From NCBI GenBank assembly GCA_001689405.1, contig LUJO01000060.1:65438-129437 (forward strand): DNA of 64,000 nucleotides. Reading direction: 5' to 3'. The notes below the pieces were generated by a model. That model worked only from the letters and a program-made list of their open reading frames with translations, had not been told where the DNA came from and ran no database searches. Shown here one piece after another: positions 53,836 through 62,855 of this stretch. Made by a program: the position numbers and the translations under genes. Numbering within the stretch: the stretch's first letter is position 1; every line of letters begins with the position of its first letter. The DNA comes from Candidatus Homeothermus arabinoxylanisolvens (GTDB taxonomy: Bacteria; Bacteroidota; Bacteroidia; Bacteroidales; Muribaculaceae).

Positions 53836-54770
53836 CAACAATGGAGCTTGTCGACGTCGCACCCGAGGAGTACGGACGGCTTTTCCCGTCGCCGCCGCTC
53901 GTATACAATACTGTCGCTTTCAATGAACTTAACCGTGGAAAGTGCGAGGATGTGAGGTATATGGTGTTTCGTGAAGGGAAGATACGGGGAGGCATAGTGC
54001 TCGGACTGCGCGACGGTATGTGGCAGTCGCCCTTTTCGGCTCCTTTCGGAGGGTTCACGCTGTTGCGCGGCCAGCGCATGGAATATATAGAGCATATGGC
54101 CCGGTGTATGGGCGAGTTTGCCGATGTCGCCGCTTGTCCCGTACGCATCATATTTCCGCCGGTGCCTTACGACGAAGGTCTGACGACAAAGTGTGTGAGC
54201 GCTTTTTCCCGAATGGCGCATTGCGCTATGTCATACGATGTCAGCTACCACTATAATCTTCAGGAGACCGCTACCGCAAGCCGCAAGGCGCGCGGAGCAT
54301 TGAGGGAGGCCCTGCGGTATGGTTTTGTCTTTGAACGTCTTGCCGGAAACGATGCGGACATAGTGCGTGTATACGATATCGTGAAGCGGAATCATGAGGC
54401 GAAAGGTTACCCCGTCAAGATGTCATGCCGCGAGGTTATCGAGACATCTGAAGTCATATCGGCCGACTTCTTTGTGCTGAAGGAGTCAGGTCGTGACGTG
54501 GCTGCCGCCGTGGCTTTCCATGTGGCCCGTGGTGTGGTGCAGATAATTTACTGGGGCGACTTGCCCGGTACTTCGCATATGAGAGTCATGAACCGCTTGG
54601 CGGCGGAGCTGGCGGACTTTTACCGCAATCGCGGACTCCATATAATGGATTTGGGACCGTCGACCGAGGCCGCGATCCCAAATTACGGTTTGTGCGCGTT
54701 CAAAGAGAGCTGGGGTTGCCGCCCTTCATTGAAGCCGCAGGTCATTGTCAGACCATCATCTCATATATAA
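53832..54770 (+). CDS. FemAB/GNAT-like acyltransferase family protein
   Basis: 312 aa, no signal or membrane helix. The layout is two tandem GNAT-like folds, with SAPFGGFTLLRGQR in the first and a second fold containing DFFVLKESGRDVAAAVAFHV, then MDLGPSTEAAIPNYGLCAFKESWGC (split) near the end. It resembles the Acetyltransf_6/FemAB group used in cell-wall or lipid aminoacylation. Start overlaps the mfd stop (ATGA); the 3' end overlaps the convergent alcohol dehydrogenase by 23 bp. Substrate unknown. Confidence 0.7.
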   Translation: MTTMELVDVAPEEYGRLFPSPPLVYNTVAFNELNRGKCEDVRYMVFREGKIRGGIVLGLRDGMWQSPFSAPFGGFTLLRGQRMEYIEHMARCMGEFADVAACPVRIIFPPVPYDEGLTTKCVSAFSRMAHCAMSYDVSYHYNLQETATASRKARGALREALRYGFVFERLAGNDADIVRVYDIVKRNHEAKGYPVKMSCREVIETSEVISADFFVLKESGRDVAAAVAFHVARGVVQIIYWGDLPGTSHMRVMNRLAAELADFYRNRGLHIMDLGPSTEAAIPNYGLCAFKESWGCRPSLKPQVIVRPSSHI

Positions 54771-55923
54771 GCCGAGTGTCGTCGGGCGTCAGTCTGACAT
54801 AGTTGCCTATCGGATTGCCTTTGTGTTCGTGGAGTTTATCGACAAGACGGTCTATATCGGGATGCTCTATGCCGAGTTGCGACAGTGTTACCGGCATGCC
54901 TATGCCCGTATAGAACTCTTTTAGTCTGCTCACGCCTTCACGTATTATATCATCCGTTGTCCGGCCTTTGCCGTTGACTTTCATCACGCGGGTGGCAAAC
55001 TGCACTACCTTATCGGGATTTTTGGTCGCCACGTAGGCCATCCATGCCGGATTGACTACGGCAAGTCCTGCTCCGTGAGCCACGTCGTATATTGCGCTAA
55101 GTTCATGCTCCATGAAGTGCGAGGCCCAGTCCTCCACTCGTCCGGTGCCGCACAGCCCGTTGTGGGCAAGAGTGCCGCTCCACATTATATTGGCCCGCGC
55201 CTGATAGTCTGACGGGTTTGCAATGACTTTCGGAGCCTCTTCCATTATGGCCGTGAGAAGCCCTTCGGCCACACGGTCGGTCACCTCGCAGTCGGGAGTG
55301 TTTGTGAAATAACGTTCAAATATGTGGGCCATCATGTCTACTATGCCGCAGGCCGTCTGGTAGGAGGGGAGGGTGAATGTAAGTTCCGGGTTCATGACGG
55401 CAAACTTCGGCCGCAGGGCGCTCTCCGTGCGCAGACTTAGTTTTATCAGACCGTCGCGTTTGGTTATGACCGAGTTGCCGGAGCCTTCACTGCCTGCTGC
55501 CGGTATAGTGAGCACTACCCCTACGGGGAGAGCCTTCTCGACAATTTTCTTGCCACAGTAAAAGTCCCAGAAGTCGCCTTCATAAGGAGCTCCGCAGGCT
55601 ATGCCTTTGGCGGTGTCGATTACGGAGCCGCCACCTACGGCAAGTAGAAAGTCTATGCCGTTGTCGCGCACCAAGTCGATGCCCTCATATACGCGGTCAT
55701 CGGTCGGATTGGGCTTTATGCCGCCTATCTCCATGCGGTTTATTCCGGCTTCGTCAATCGACTGCCTTACACGGTCGAGAAGACCGCTTCTTATCACCGA
55801 TCCGCCTCCGTAGACTATAAGTACGTTCTTTGCGCCGAAGTCTTTAAGCAGCTGACCCGTCGCTTTTTCCGTATCGCGTCCGAATACATATTTTGTAGGT
55901 GCCCAAAGGGTAAAATTGTCCAT
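54748..55923 (-). CDS. Iron-containing alcohol dehydrogenase (butanol dehydrogenase-like)
   Basis: 391 aa group III ADH. The NAD(P)-binding part has VYGGGSVIRSGLL and VGGGSVIDTAKGIA. The metal ligands fall in CGIVDMMAHIFERYF and in HFMEHELSAIYDVAHGAGLA. Family members (YqhD, BdhA) reduce aldehydes with NADPH. Convergent with the upstream GNAT-like gene and 33 bp downstream of yidC on the same strand. Confidence 0.92.
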   Translation of the reverse strand: MDNFTLWAPTKYVFGRDTEKATGQLLKDFGAKNVLIVYGGGSVIRSGLLDRVRQSIDEAGINRMEIGGIKPNPTDDRVYEGIDLVRDNGIDFLLAVGGGSVIDTAKGIACGAPYEGDFWDFYCGKKIVEKALPVGVVLTIPAAGSEGSGNSVITKRDGLIKLSLRTESALRPKFAVMNPELTFTLPSYQTACGIVDMMAHIFERYFTNTPDCEVTDRVAEGLLTAIMEEAPKVIANPSDYQARANIMWSGTLAHNGLCGTGRVEDWASHFMEHELSAIYDVAHGAGLAVVNPAWMAYVATKNPDKVVQFATRVMKVNGKGRTTDDIIREGVSRLKEFYTGIGMPVTLSQLGIEHPDIDRLVDKLHEHKGNPIGNYVRLTPDDTRLIYEMMV

Positions 55924-55955
55924 AGCTTTCGGTAGTTTTAAACGCTGTTCAGATA

Positions 55956-58061
55956 TTACCGGCGGTTTCCGCCCTTCTTGGCTTTCTGCTGTTCGCGCAG
56001 CATGGCCTGTTGCTGACGCTGTGCTTCTTCAAGACGTGCCATGAAGCCCGACTTCTTGCGCGGTTTCTTTGCCGCTTCTCTCATCTTGGCGCGCATCTTG
56101 TCTTCATTTACGACATGACGGAATATGTAGGTCTGCACGATGGTGATGAGCAATGACAGGAAGTAGTAGTATGACAGACCGGCCGCATAGTTGTTGAAGA
56201 ACACGAGGAACATGACAGGCATGAGGTACATCATCCACTTCATGCCGGGCATCGTAGTGCTCGACGGCTGGCTGGCCATGGTTATCTTGGTGTATATTAT
56301 ATTGGTCGCGGTCATGAGCAGACAGAACAGCGACAGGTGGTTGCCGAAATATTCTGTAACGAGCGGTATGTTGCCGCTCCATGACAATATGGCGTCGGGG
56401 GCCGAGAGGTCTTTGGCCCAAAGGAACGACTGTCCGCGCAATTCTATACATGACGGGAAGAACGTGAACATGGCTATGAGCACCGGCATCTGAAGCAACA
56501 TCGGCAGACAGCCCGCCATAGGGTTGGCTCCGGCTTTTGAGTAGAGTGCCATTGTCTTTTGCTGGCGTGTCATGGCGTTCTCCTGTCCGGGATACTTGTC
56601 GTTGATCTCCTTTATCTCCGGAGCCAGCAGGCGCATCTTGGCCTGCGACATGTAGCTCTTGTAGGTAAAGGGGAATATGATGAGCTTTATGAAAATGGTG
56701 AGTATGAGTATTATTATACCGTAGTTCGTGAACCAGTGGCCGAGTATGTCAAATACCGGTATCACTATCCAAGTGTTGATCCAGCGGAACAGGGCCCAGC
56801 CAAGCGGTATAAGGCGAGTAAGGTTGAGGTTCTCGTCGGGCTGAAGGTTGCTCTGCAGGTCGGAGAGTAGGGGATAGAGGTTTGGAGCTATGAGTATGTC
56901 AAATGCCGCAGGCACGGGATTGCCCGCATTGTAGTCAAGCGTGGTCACTGCGTCAAGCTCTTTCAGGTAGTCGGAGTGCTCTTTTGTCAGCACACGCGAT
57001 GTAAGGTTGGCGCTGTTGAAGTGGCTTTTGGCTATGAACGCCATAGAGAAGAACTGGTTTTTGTAGCCGATCCACTTGATGCGTTCGTTGATCTCCTCGT
57101 CGTCGTTGGTGGTCTCTTTGAGATTCTCTACGTCGCCGCCGGCATACTTGTAGTATATCGCCGAATTGCGTTCCTCAAACACTCGTCCTTTTTCCTGACG
57201 TATCATCTTCTGGCTCCAGAGGAAGTCCATGGTAGCCACGTTGGAGGGAATTATCGACTGCATGCCCTGCTGGACAATCTCCATCTTCACCACATAACTT
57301 TCGGGCGCCAGTGTGTAGCGCATGCCGAATGATGCCCCGTTGCCGAGGTTGAGCGACATAAGCACGGTGCTGTCGTTTTCCTGAACCGGAGTGAAGTAGA
57401 AGTCGCGGGTGTCAAACTCGCGGTCGGCCGAGTTGAGGACAAACGAGTACATGTCATCGTCGCCGTTGACCACTACGACTTTGCCGCCGCGGTATGAGTC
57501 GTATTTTTTCAGCTCGGCGCGCGATATGATACCGCCTTTACTTGACAGGTCGAGTGAGATGACGTCGTTTTCGAGCTTCAGTGTCTTGTTCTCGCCGTGG
57601 AGGTAACGTGCAAAGCCGTGATACTGCGACAGGTTGCGCAGGGTCGATTTTACCGATTCTATGGCCTTGTTCATGACGTTGACCGGCGGGAGTGTGGCCG
57701 AGCTCAACTCCGGATGTACGAGATAGTTTATGTTGATGTCGGTAGAGTCTACCGTCACGTATCCGTTGACATTGCTGCCGTCGGTCGACAGGCGCATCTG
57801 CGGAGTGTTGAGGGCGTAGCGGCCTGTGGAGTCGGCTTCGCCGTATTGTCTTATGGCTCCTGCAAGCATGGTCATCTCGGCCGGAGTGAGAGTGTCGGCT
57901 TCTGATGCCATCAAGTCGTCGGTCACGGCTTGAGCCTGATCGGTTGTCACTTCCTCGACGGGCATTTTGCTGTCGGGTCGTGGCTCGGGTTGATTAAGCC
58001 ACATGAAGCCGAGTATGATCGCTCCCATGAGGAGCAGTCCTAACATTGTGTTTTTATCCAT
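55956..58061 (-). CDS. yidC: Membrane protein insertase YidC
   Basis: 701 aa, the long Gram-negative form: N-terminal helix (5-20), a large periplasmic beta domain (about 110-420) and the five-helix insertase core (about 430-660; CLPMLLQMPVLIAMFTFFPS, split), with a basic cytoplasmic tail rich in Lys/Arg/Gln. It inserts and folds inner-membrane proteins. Its start shares one base with the pyrG stop (TAATG), so it is coupled to pyrG. Confidence 0.95.
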   Translation of the reverse strand: MDKNTMLGLLLMGAIILGFMWLNQPEPRPDSKMPVEEVTTDQAQAVTDDLMASEADTLTPAEMTMLAGAIRQYGEADSTGRYALNTPQMRLSTDGSNVNGYVTVDSTDININYLVHPELSSATLPPVNVMNKAIESVKSTLRNLSQYHGFARYLHGENKTLKLENDVISLDLSSKGGIISRAELKKYDSYRGGKVVVVNGDDDMYSFVLNSADREFDTRDFYFTPVQENDSTVLMSLNLGNGASFGMRYTLAPESYVVKMEIVQQGMQSIIPSNVATMDFLWSQKMIRQEKGRVFEERNSAIYYKYAGGDVENLKETTNDDEEINERIKWIGYKNQFFSMAFIAKSHFNSANLTSRVLTKEHSDYLKELDAVTTLDYNAGNPVPAAFDILIAPNLYPLLSDLQSNLQPDENLNLTRLIPLGWALFRWINTWIVIPVFDILGHWFTNYGIIILILTIFIKLIIFPFTYKSYMSQAKMRLLAPEIKEINDKYPGQENAMTRQQKTMALYSKAGANPMAGCLPMLLQMPVLIAMFTFFPSCIELRGQSFLWAKDLSAPDAILSWSGNIPLVTEYFGNHLSLFCLLMTATNIIYTKITMASQPSSTTMPGMKWMMYLMPVMFLVFFNNYAAGLSYYYFLSLLITIVQTYIFRHVVNEDKMRAKMREAAKKPRKKSGFMARLEEAQRQQQAMLREQQKAKKGGNRR

Positions 58062-59671
58062 TATTTATCGTGTTTATATGCGATGGCAGCTTTTATAAAG
58101 TCTATGAATATGGGGTTGGGGCTCAATACCGTCGAGGAGTACTCGGGATGGTATTGTGTGCCTATGAACCAGCGGTGGTCGGGCAGCTCGACGACTTCCA
58201 CAAGGCGGGTGTCGGGGTTTTCGCCCACACACTTCATGCCGGCGGCCTCAAAACGCTCTCTGTAGTCGTTGTTGAATTCAAAGCGGTGGCGGTGGCGTTC
58301 GCTGACCTCGGTGGCTCCGTAGGCTTTGGCCGCTCTTGACCCGGGCGTAAGTCTGCAATCATATGCGCCGAGACGCATGGTGCCTCCCTTGTCGGTGACC
58401 GATTTCTGCTCTTCCATAAGGTCAATGACGTTGTCGGGCGTGTTTGGATCCATCTCTGTCGAGTTGGCTTCGGCCAGCCCGAGCACGTTGCGGGCATATT
58501 CGATAACCATACACTGCATGCCCAGACATATGCCGAATGTGGGCACGTCATGTTCGCGGCACCACTTCAGAGCCACAAACTTGCCTTCTATGCCGCGGTG
58601 TCCGAATCCCGGGGCCACGATGACTCCGTCAAGCGGCGACAGCTTTTCATCGACATTGCCTTCATTGAGCTTTTCGGAATGTATGTATACGAGATTGAGT
58701 TTATGGTCGTTGTACGTGGCCGCCTGAAACAGTGCTTCGTTGATCGACTTGTATGCATCCTGAAGCTCTACGTACTTGCCTACAAGACCTATGGTGACCT
58801 CTTCCTCGGCGTTTTCCATCTTCTTGAGGAAGTTCATCCACGGAGCCATATGAGGCTCCCCTTCAACCGGCACTTGGGTCTTTTGGAGCACTATTTCGTC
58901 AAGGTGCTGTTCGTGCATTTTGACCGGCACCTCATAGATCGACGGCACATCGACCGATTGTATTACGGAGTCGGGCGACACGTTGCAGAACCGGGCGATT
59001 TTGTAGCGCATATCTTTCGGTATGTCGCGTTCGGTGCGGAGTACAAGTATGTCGGGCTGTATGCCCACTTCCTGAAGTTGTTTTACGGAGTGCTGTGTGG
59101 GTTTGGTCTTCAGCTCCTTGGCCGCGTGTATGTAGGGTACATAAGTCAGGTGTATGCACAGCGCGTTGTGGCCGAGTTCCCATATGAGCTGTCGTACGGC
59201 TTCGAGGTACGGGAGCGATTCGATGTCGCCTACCGTTCCTCCTATTTCGGTTATCACATAATCGAACTTACCGGTATTCCCGAGCAGTTTTACGTTGCGT
59301 TTTATCTCGTCGGTTATGTGGGGTATTATCTGTACCGTCTTTCCAAGATAGTCGCCCCGGCGCTCCTTTTCGATAACGCTTTGGTATATGCGTCCGGTAG
59401 TGACATTGTTGGCGCGTGTTGTGCGTACATTTGTAAAACGCTCGTAATGACCGAGGTCGAGGTCGGCCTCATGGCCGTCGACAGTCACGTAGCATTCGCC
59501 GTGCTCATAGGGGTTCAATGTGCCCGGATCGATATTGATGTAGGGGTCAAACTTCTGTATTGTCACCCTGAAACCGCGTGCTTTGAGCAGACACGCGAGC
59601 GATGACGATATGATCCCTTTGCCAAGGGATGACACTACGCCACCGGTTACAAATATGTATTTTGTTTCCAC
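58061..59671 (-). CDS. pyrG: CTP synthase (GTG start)
   Basis: 536 aa from the GTG at 59671 (METKYIFVTGGVVSSLGKG). Longer in-frame starts at 59728 and 59755 lie upstream of the promoter -7 box at 59699-59706, so they cannot be on the mRNA, and the GTG gives the family's normal length. The N-terminal amidoligase domain is followed by a class I glutaminase with nucleophile Cys in FGICLGMQCMVIEYARN. It makes CTP from UTP and glutamine. The stop overlaps the yidC start. Confidence 0.95.
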   Translation of the reverse strand: METKYIFVTGGVVSSLGKGIISSSLACLLKARGFRVTIQKFDPYINIDPGTLNPYEHGECYVTVDGHEADLDLGHYERFTNVRTTRANNVTTGRIYQSVIEKERRGDYLGKTVQIIPHITDEIKRNVKLLGNTGKFDYVITEIGGTVGDIESLPYLEAVRQLIWELGHNALCIHLTYVPYIHAAKELKTKPTQHSVKQLQEVGIQPDILVLRTERDIPKDMRYKIARFCNVSPDSVIQSVDVPSIYEVPVKMHEQHLDEIVLQKTQVPVEGEPHMAPWMNFLKKMENAEEEVTIGLVGKYVELQDAYKSINEALFQAATYNDHKLNLVYIHSEKLNEGNVDEKLSPLDGVIVAPGFGHRGIEGKFVALKWCREHDVPTFGICLGMQCMVIEYARNVLGLAEANSTEMDPNTPDNVIDLMEEQKSVTDKGGTMRLGAYDCRLTPGSRAAKAYGATEVSERHRHRFEFNNDYRERFEAAGMKCVGENPDTRLVEVVELPDHRWFIGTQYHPEYSSTVLSPNPIFIDFIKAAIAYKHDK

Positions 59672-59698
59672 GCTGATTGGAGTTTTATTTCCAAGGCG

Positions 59699-59706
59699 CA
59701 AAGTTA
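59699..59706 (-). promoter_or_regulatory. -7 box (TAACTTTG) of pyrG-yidC
   Basis: Exact TAnnTTTG element 27 bp before the GTG start codon. It decides the start of pyrG. Confidence 0.6.
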
Positions 59707-59758
59707 GTGATTTTAAATTATAAATCATAGCGCTATGAAGCAATTGTCGGCGCAAAAA

Positions 59759-59786
59759 GAAGCCCCAGTTTCACAACTGGGACTTC
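59759..59786 (-). terminator. Strong minus-strand terminator upstream of pyrG
   Basis: GAAG-x-CCCAGTT (59759-59770) pairs with AACTGGG-x-CTTC (59775-59786) around a TCAC loop, followed on the minus strand by TTTTT. No protein-coding gene lies to its right on that strand. Confidence 0.75.
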
Positions 59787-60033
59787 CCCGGAAAAATTAG
59801 TGAATGTTGATTGTGCAATATCTTTAGTCTCACATTCCCTATTGATACGGTTAAGTACCAAAAGGTAATTGTTACACACCTTTATCATATACTGTCGTCA
59901 TTGAAAGCGGGGAATCTGTGTATGTGGCCGACGCCGGGGGAGCCCGGAAAAGGAAATGTGTCGGTTAATTCGGTCTTGCGTTATGTCAGGTTGGCCGGAT
60001 TGATATACTTGAATCTTGGTCTCTCAATGAATG
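59759..60033 (-). ncRNA. Candidate orphan small RNA
   Basis: A TATCTTTG -7 box on the minus strand at 60040-60047 and the strong terminator at 59759-59786 delimit a transcript of about 275 nt with no plausible ORF on that strand. Internal pairings exist, e.g. AATTACC against GGTA near 59858-59870, and GAATGT against ACATTC near 59809-59842. It does not match the signatures I know for tmRNA, RNase P RNA or SRP RNA; 6S RNA is possible from size and style but I cannot show it. It fills most of the 400-bp gap before 60159. Confidence 0.4.
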
Positions 60034-60039
60034 ATATGG

Positions 60040-60047
60040 CAAAGATA
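60040..60047 (-). promoter_or_regulatory. -7 box (TATCTTTG) of the candidate small RNA
   Basis: Exact TAnnTTTG on the minus strand. A TTG at 60063-60065 is only 15 bp upstream, nearer than the usual -33 spacing. Confidence 0.4.
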
Positions 60048-60158
60048 GCATTTTTTTCGAAACAATAGGCATGTCATAGGCATTATTCTTAAAAAAGATG
60101 CGGTCTTTGAATTTCGAGGGAATATCGATGTTTGGGGTTGCGTTGTTAATATTGATGT

Positions 60159-61067
60159 ATGGATACTATTACTTTATTGAAGTTCCGGCCGGTCACGGTC
60201 GATGCTGTCTCCGATATACTGCCGTTGCTCCATTATGCCGCGAGCCGTACATGTGACTACACTCTTGCCGGCATTCTTATGTGGGCCGACTATTTTAATT
60301 ATGAATATGCCATAGTGTGCGATACTCTGTTCATACGGGGCGTAGCTGAAAACGACAAGTCGCAACCGGCGTTTTCGATGCCCATAGGACGGTTGCCGTT
60401 GCGCAAGTCGCTGGCGATGATACGCGATTATTGTGCCGCGGAGGGCATAAGGCCTATGTTTTCAGCGGTGCCCGAGGATCGTCTGCCCGACTTCTACTGC
60501 CTCGGCGCATGCCGTATAGAGGAACTTACCGACTGGGCCGACTATCTTTATGACGCCGGGCAGCTTGCCGCTCTCGCGGGCAATAAATACAGTAAGAAAC
60601 GCAATCATGTCAACCGTTTTATCGGTGAACATCCCGGCTACAGCTTCGAGCCGATAACCGACCGCAATATAGATGCGGTCAAGGCTTTCTATGCCTCGGA
60701 TGTGTTTGTCGGTGATGACCGCTCGGGTACTGCAGGCGAAGAGCGCCGTCAGGTGTTCGGCGTGCTCGACAATTATGACAGGTTGCCGTTTGAGGGAGCC
60801 GTGCTTTCCACGCCCGAAGAGGGTATTGTGGCTTTTACTGTCGGCGAGGTTATCGGCGACACTCTGTTTGTGCATATAGAGAAGATGAATCATACGGTAA
60901 ACGGAGCGGGGGAGACCATAAACAAACTCTTTGCGTCGGCGATGGCCTCGCGTTACGGAGTGACTTATATAAACCGCGAGGAGGATGTGGGCGATGAAGG
61001 ATTACGTAAGGCTAAACAGTCTTATCATCCGGTGATGATGCTTAAAAAGTACAATCTGTCGTTTTAA
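60159..61067 (+). CDS. DUF2156 family (LPG synthase C-terminal-like) protein
   Basis: 302 aa, soluble. It shows the two-GNAT-fold DUF2156 pattern: FRPVTVDAVSDILPLL, YSKKRNHVNRFIGEHPGYSFE (split), a central HIEKMNHTVNGAGETINKLFA segment and the C-terminal YINREEDVGDEGLRKAKQSY. The family shares the catalytic domain of lysyl-phosphatidylglycerol synthase MprF but lacks the flippase. Acceptor unknown. Downstream genes start 180 bp later and probably have their own promoter. Confidence 0.8.
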   Translation: MDTITLLKFRPVTVDAVSDILPLLHYAASRTCDYTLAGILMWADYFNYEYAIVCDTLFIRGVAENDKSQPAFSMPIGRLPLRKSLAMIRDYCAAEGIRPMFSAVPEDRLPDFYCLGACRIEELTDWADYLYDAGQLAALAGNKYSKKRNHVNRFIGEHPGYSFEPITDRNIDAVKAFYASDVFVGDDRSGTAGEERRQVFGVLDNYDRLPFEGAVLSTPEEGIVAFTVGEVIGDTLFVHIEKMNHTVNGAGETINKLFASAMASRYGVTYINREEDVGDEGLRKAKQSYHPVMMLKKYNLSF

Positions 61068-61213
61068 ACATGTCGGTATACGAATTTTAAAGCACGGACG
61101 GAAGTAACCGGCCCGGGTGAAGGACTTTGTTGAAAGGCGGTTGTGCATGTCGGACCATTGACGGCATTTCGGGTTTGATGACGCGGTATATGTTTTTTTT
61201 GAAAAAGTTTTTG

Positions 61214-61221
61214 TAACTTTA
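61214..61221 (+). promoter_or_regulatory. Near-consensus -7 box (TAACTTTA) before the ATPase-DUF4435 gene
   Basis: One mismatch to TAnnTTTG, 26 bp before the ATG at 61248. 61068-61200 otherwise shows nothing I can name. Confidence 0.35.
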
Positions 61222-61247
61222 CGTAGAAACATAAACAAACTTCCGCT

Positions 61248-62855
61248 ATGAAACTTCATTTACCGCCACGTCATGACGGCAGCCGCGGGTCGATAGACAC
61301 CGAGGGGCGCCGCGTCATAATTATCGGAGCCAACGGTTCGGGTAAGACACGTTTTGCCGAACGTCTTATGGAGGAGCTTGCGGGCCGTTCGTTTCGCATC
61401 TCCGCGCTCAATGCGCTATATCGCTGTGAGCATGACCCTTCGGCCGGCTCTATCGACGAGCTTTACAGGTCGGCTGCCGCGCAGTCGTCGTTTATGCGCG
61501 ATGACATCAAGACTCAGTTTGACCGCTTGTTCATGCTGCTCATATATGACGAGATGCTCAACCTTTTCGCCCATAAGATAGCGGACGCATCGGGTGAAGG
61601 CATGCCTATTCAGGAGAGCCGTCTTGACAAAGTGGTGAGCGAGTGGCAGGAGGTGTTTCCCGACAGCAAGATACTCCGAGAGGGGAGCCGCATACTTTTC
61701 AGCCGTCAGGTAGGCGACAGTTATTCGTCGATGAAGCTGTCTGACGGAGAGAAGGCTGTGTTGTATTATTTCGGCGCCGTGCTTTACGCTCCTGAAAAGG
61801 CGGTTGTGTTTGTCGACAATCCCGGCATGTTTCTGCATCCGAGCATAACCGGTATGATATGGGACCGCGTGCAGATGCTCCGGCCCGACTGTACATTCAT
61901 ATATACGACCCATGATGTGGAGTTCCTGTCATCGAGGAGTGACAATATGGTGGTCTGGGTGCGTGACTACGATGCCTCGGCCGCCACATGGGATTATGTC
62001 GTGCTGCCGGCCGGTTCGGCAATCAGCGAGGATCTGTACATGACGCTTGTGGGCGTTAGAAAACCGGTGCTATTCATTGAGGGCGACGCCAATCACTCCA
62101 TTGACGCCAAGCTTTATCCGCTTGTATTCAAGGATTATACGGTAAGGTCGCTCGGCAGTTGCAACAAGGTTATCGAGGCCACGCGCACGTTCAACGATCT
62201 TAGCTCGTTTCATCATCTTGACAGTCACGGTATAGTCGACCGTGACCGCCGCGACGCCAAAGAGGTTAAATATCTGCGTGATAAGAAGATATTTGTGCCC
62301 GATGTGGCCGAAATAGAGAATATACTTATGCTTGAAGAGGTCATACGTACTGTGGCCCATCGTCAGGGCCGTAATGAGACACGTGTGTTCGAGCACGTAA
62401 AGAAGTCTATCCTCGGTCAGTTCAAGCAGGATATAAAGCAGCAGGCCCTTCTTCATACCCGTCATCGCGTCAAGCGCATTATCGAATATCGGGTTGACGG
62501 CCGTTTTCCGAACATAGCGCGTCTGGAGGAGCATATCGCCAATCTTGTGCATGAGATTATGCCTCGTGCCATGTATGAGAATTTCTGCCGTGAGTTTCAC
62601 GGTTATGTGGCCGACGGCGATTATGGAGCCGTCCTCCGGGTATACAACCAGAAGTCGATGGTGCCGGGGTCGAATGTGGCGGGGTTATGTGGTCTTGCTA
62701 ACAAGGATGCATACATAAAAGTAATAATAGACATATTAAAACGTAACGGCGATGACGCGGCCCGTATAAGGCGCGCGATAATACATTGTTTCGGTATCGA
62801 TGAGGATGAGGCGACCGCACCGCGTCCCGAACAAAAAGTGATAAAAAATGATTAA
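61248..62855 (+). CDS. Fused ABC/OLD-type ATPase and DUF4435 (TOPRIM-like) protein
   Basis: 535 aa. The N-terminal ATPase (about 18-255) has Walker A GANGSGKT (27-34), an ABC-type signature LSDGEKAVLYYFG (S165-K169) and an H-loop YTTHDVEF (H222). Its Walker B reads VVFVDNPGMFLHP, with Asn191 where the catalytic Glu of IDEPE is expected. The C-terminal DUF4435 half (about 270-535) has TOPRIM-style acidic residues E278 (LFIEGD) and D331/D333 (VDRDRRD), then EIENILMLEEV. This combination is that of OLD nucleases and of the PARIS pair AriA/AriB in one chain. It overlaps menA by 8 bp and has a possible own promoter. The defence role is inference; a housekeeping role with menA is the alternative. 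Confidence 0.8.
   Translation: MKLHLPPRHDGSRGSIDTEGRRVIIIGANGSGKTRFAERLMEELAGRSFRISALNALYRCEHDPSAGSIDELYRSAAAQSSFMRDDIKTQFDRLFMLLIYDEMLNLFAHKIADASGEGMPIQESRLDKVVSEWQEVFPDSKILREGSRILFSRQVGDSYSSMKLSDGEKAVLYYFGAVLYAPEKAVVFVDNPGMFLHPSITGMIWDRVQMLRPDCTFIYTTHDVEFLSSRSDNMVVWVRDYDASAATWDYVVLPAGSAISEDLYMTLVGVRKPVLFIEGDANHSIDAKLYPLVFKDYTVRSLGSCNKVIEATRTFNDLSSFHHLDSHGIVDRDRRDAKEVKYLRDKKIFVPDVAEIENILMLEEVIRTVAHRQGRNETRVFEHVKKSILGQFKQDIKQQALLHTRHRVKRIIEYRVDGRFPNIARLEEHIANLVHEIMPRAMYENFCREFHGYVADGDYGAVLRVYNQKSMVPGSNVAGLCGLANKDAYIKVIIDILKRNGDDAARIRRAIIHCFGIDEDEATAPRPEQKVIKND

Noticed and set aside
58550..59605. 351-codon open frame antisense to pyrG
   Set aside because: Shadow of the pyrG coding strand; low complexity in Tyr/Val and no family resemblance.
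59811..60068. 85-codon plus-strand reading upstream of DUF2156
   Set aside because: No family, no promoter or ribosome site, and it lies opposite a better-supported minus-strand RNA unit.
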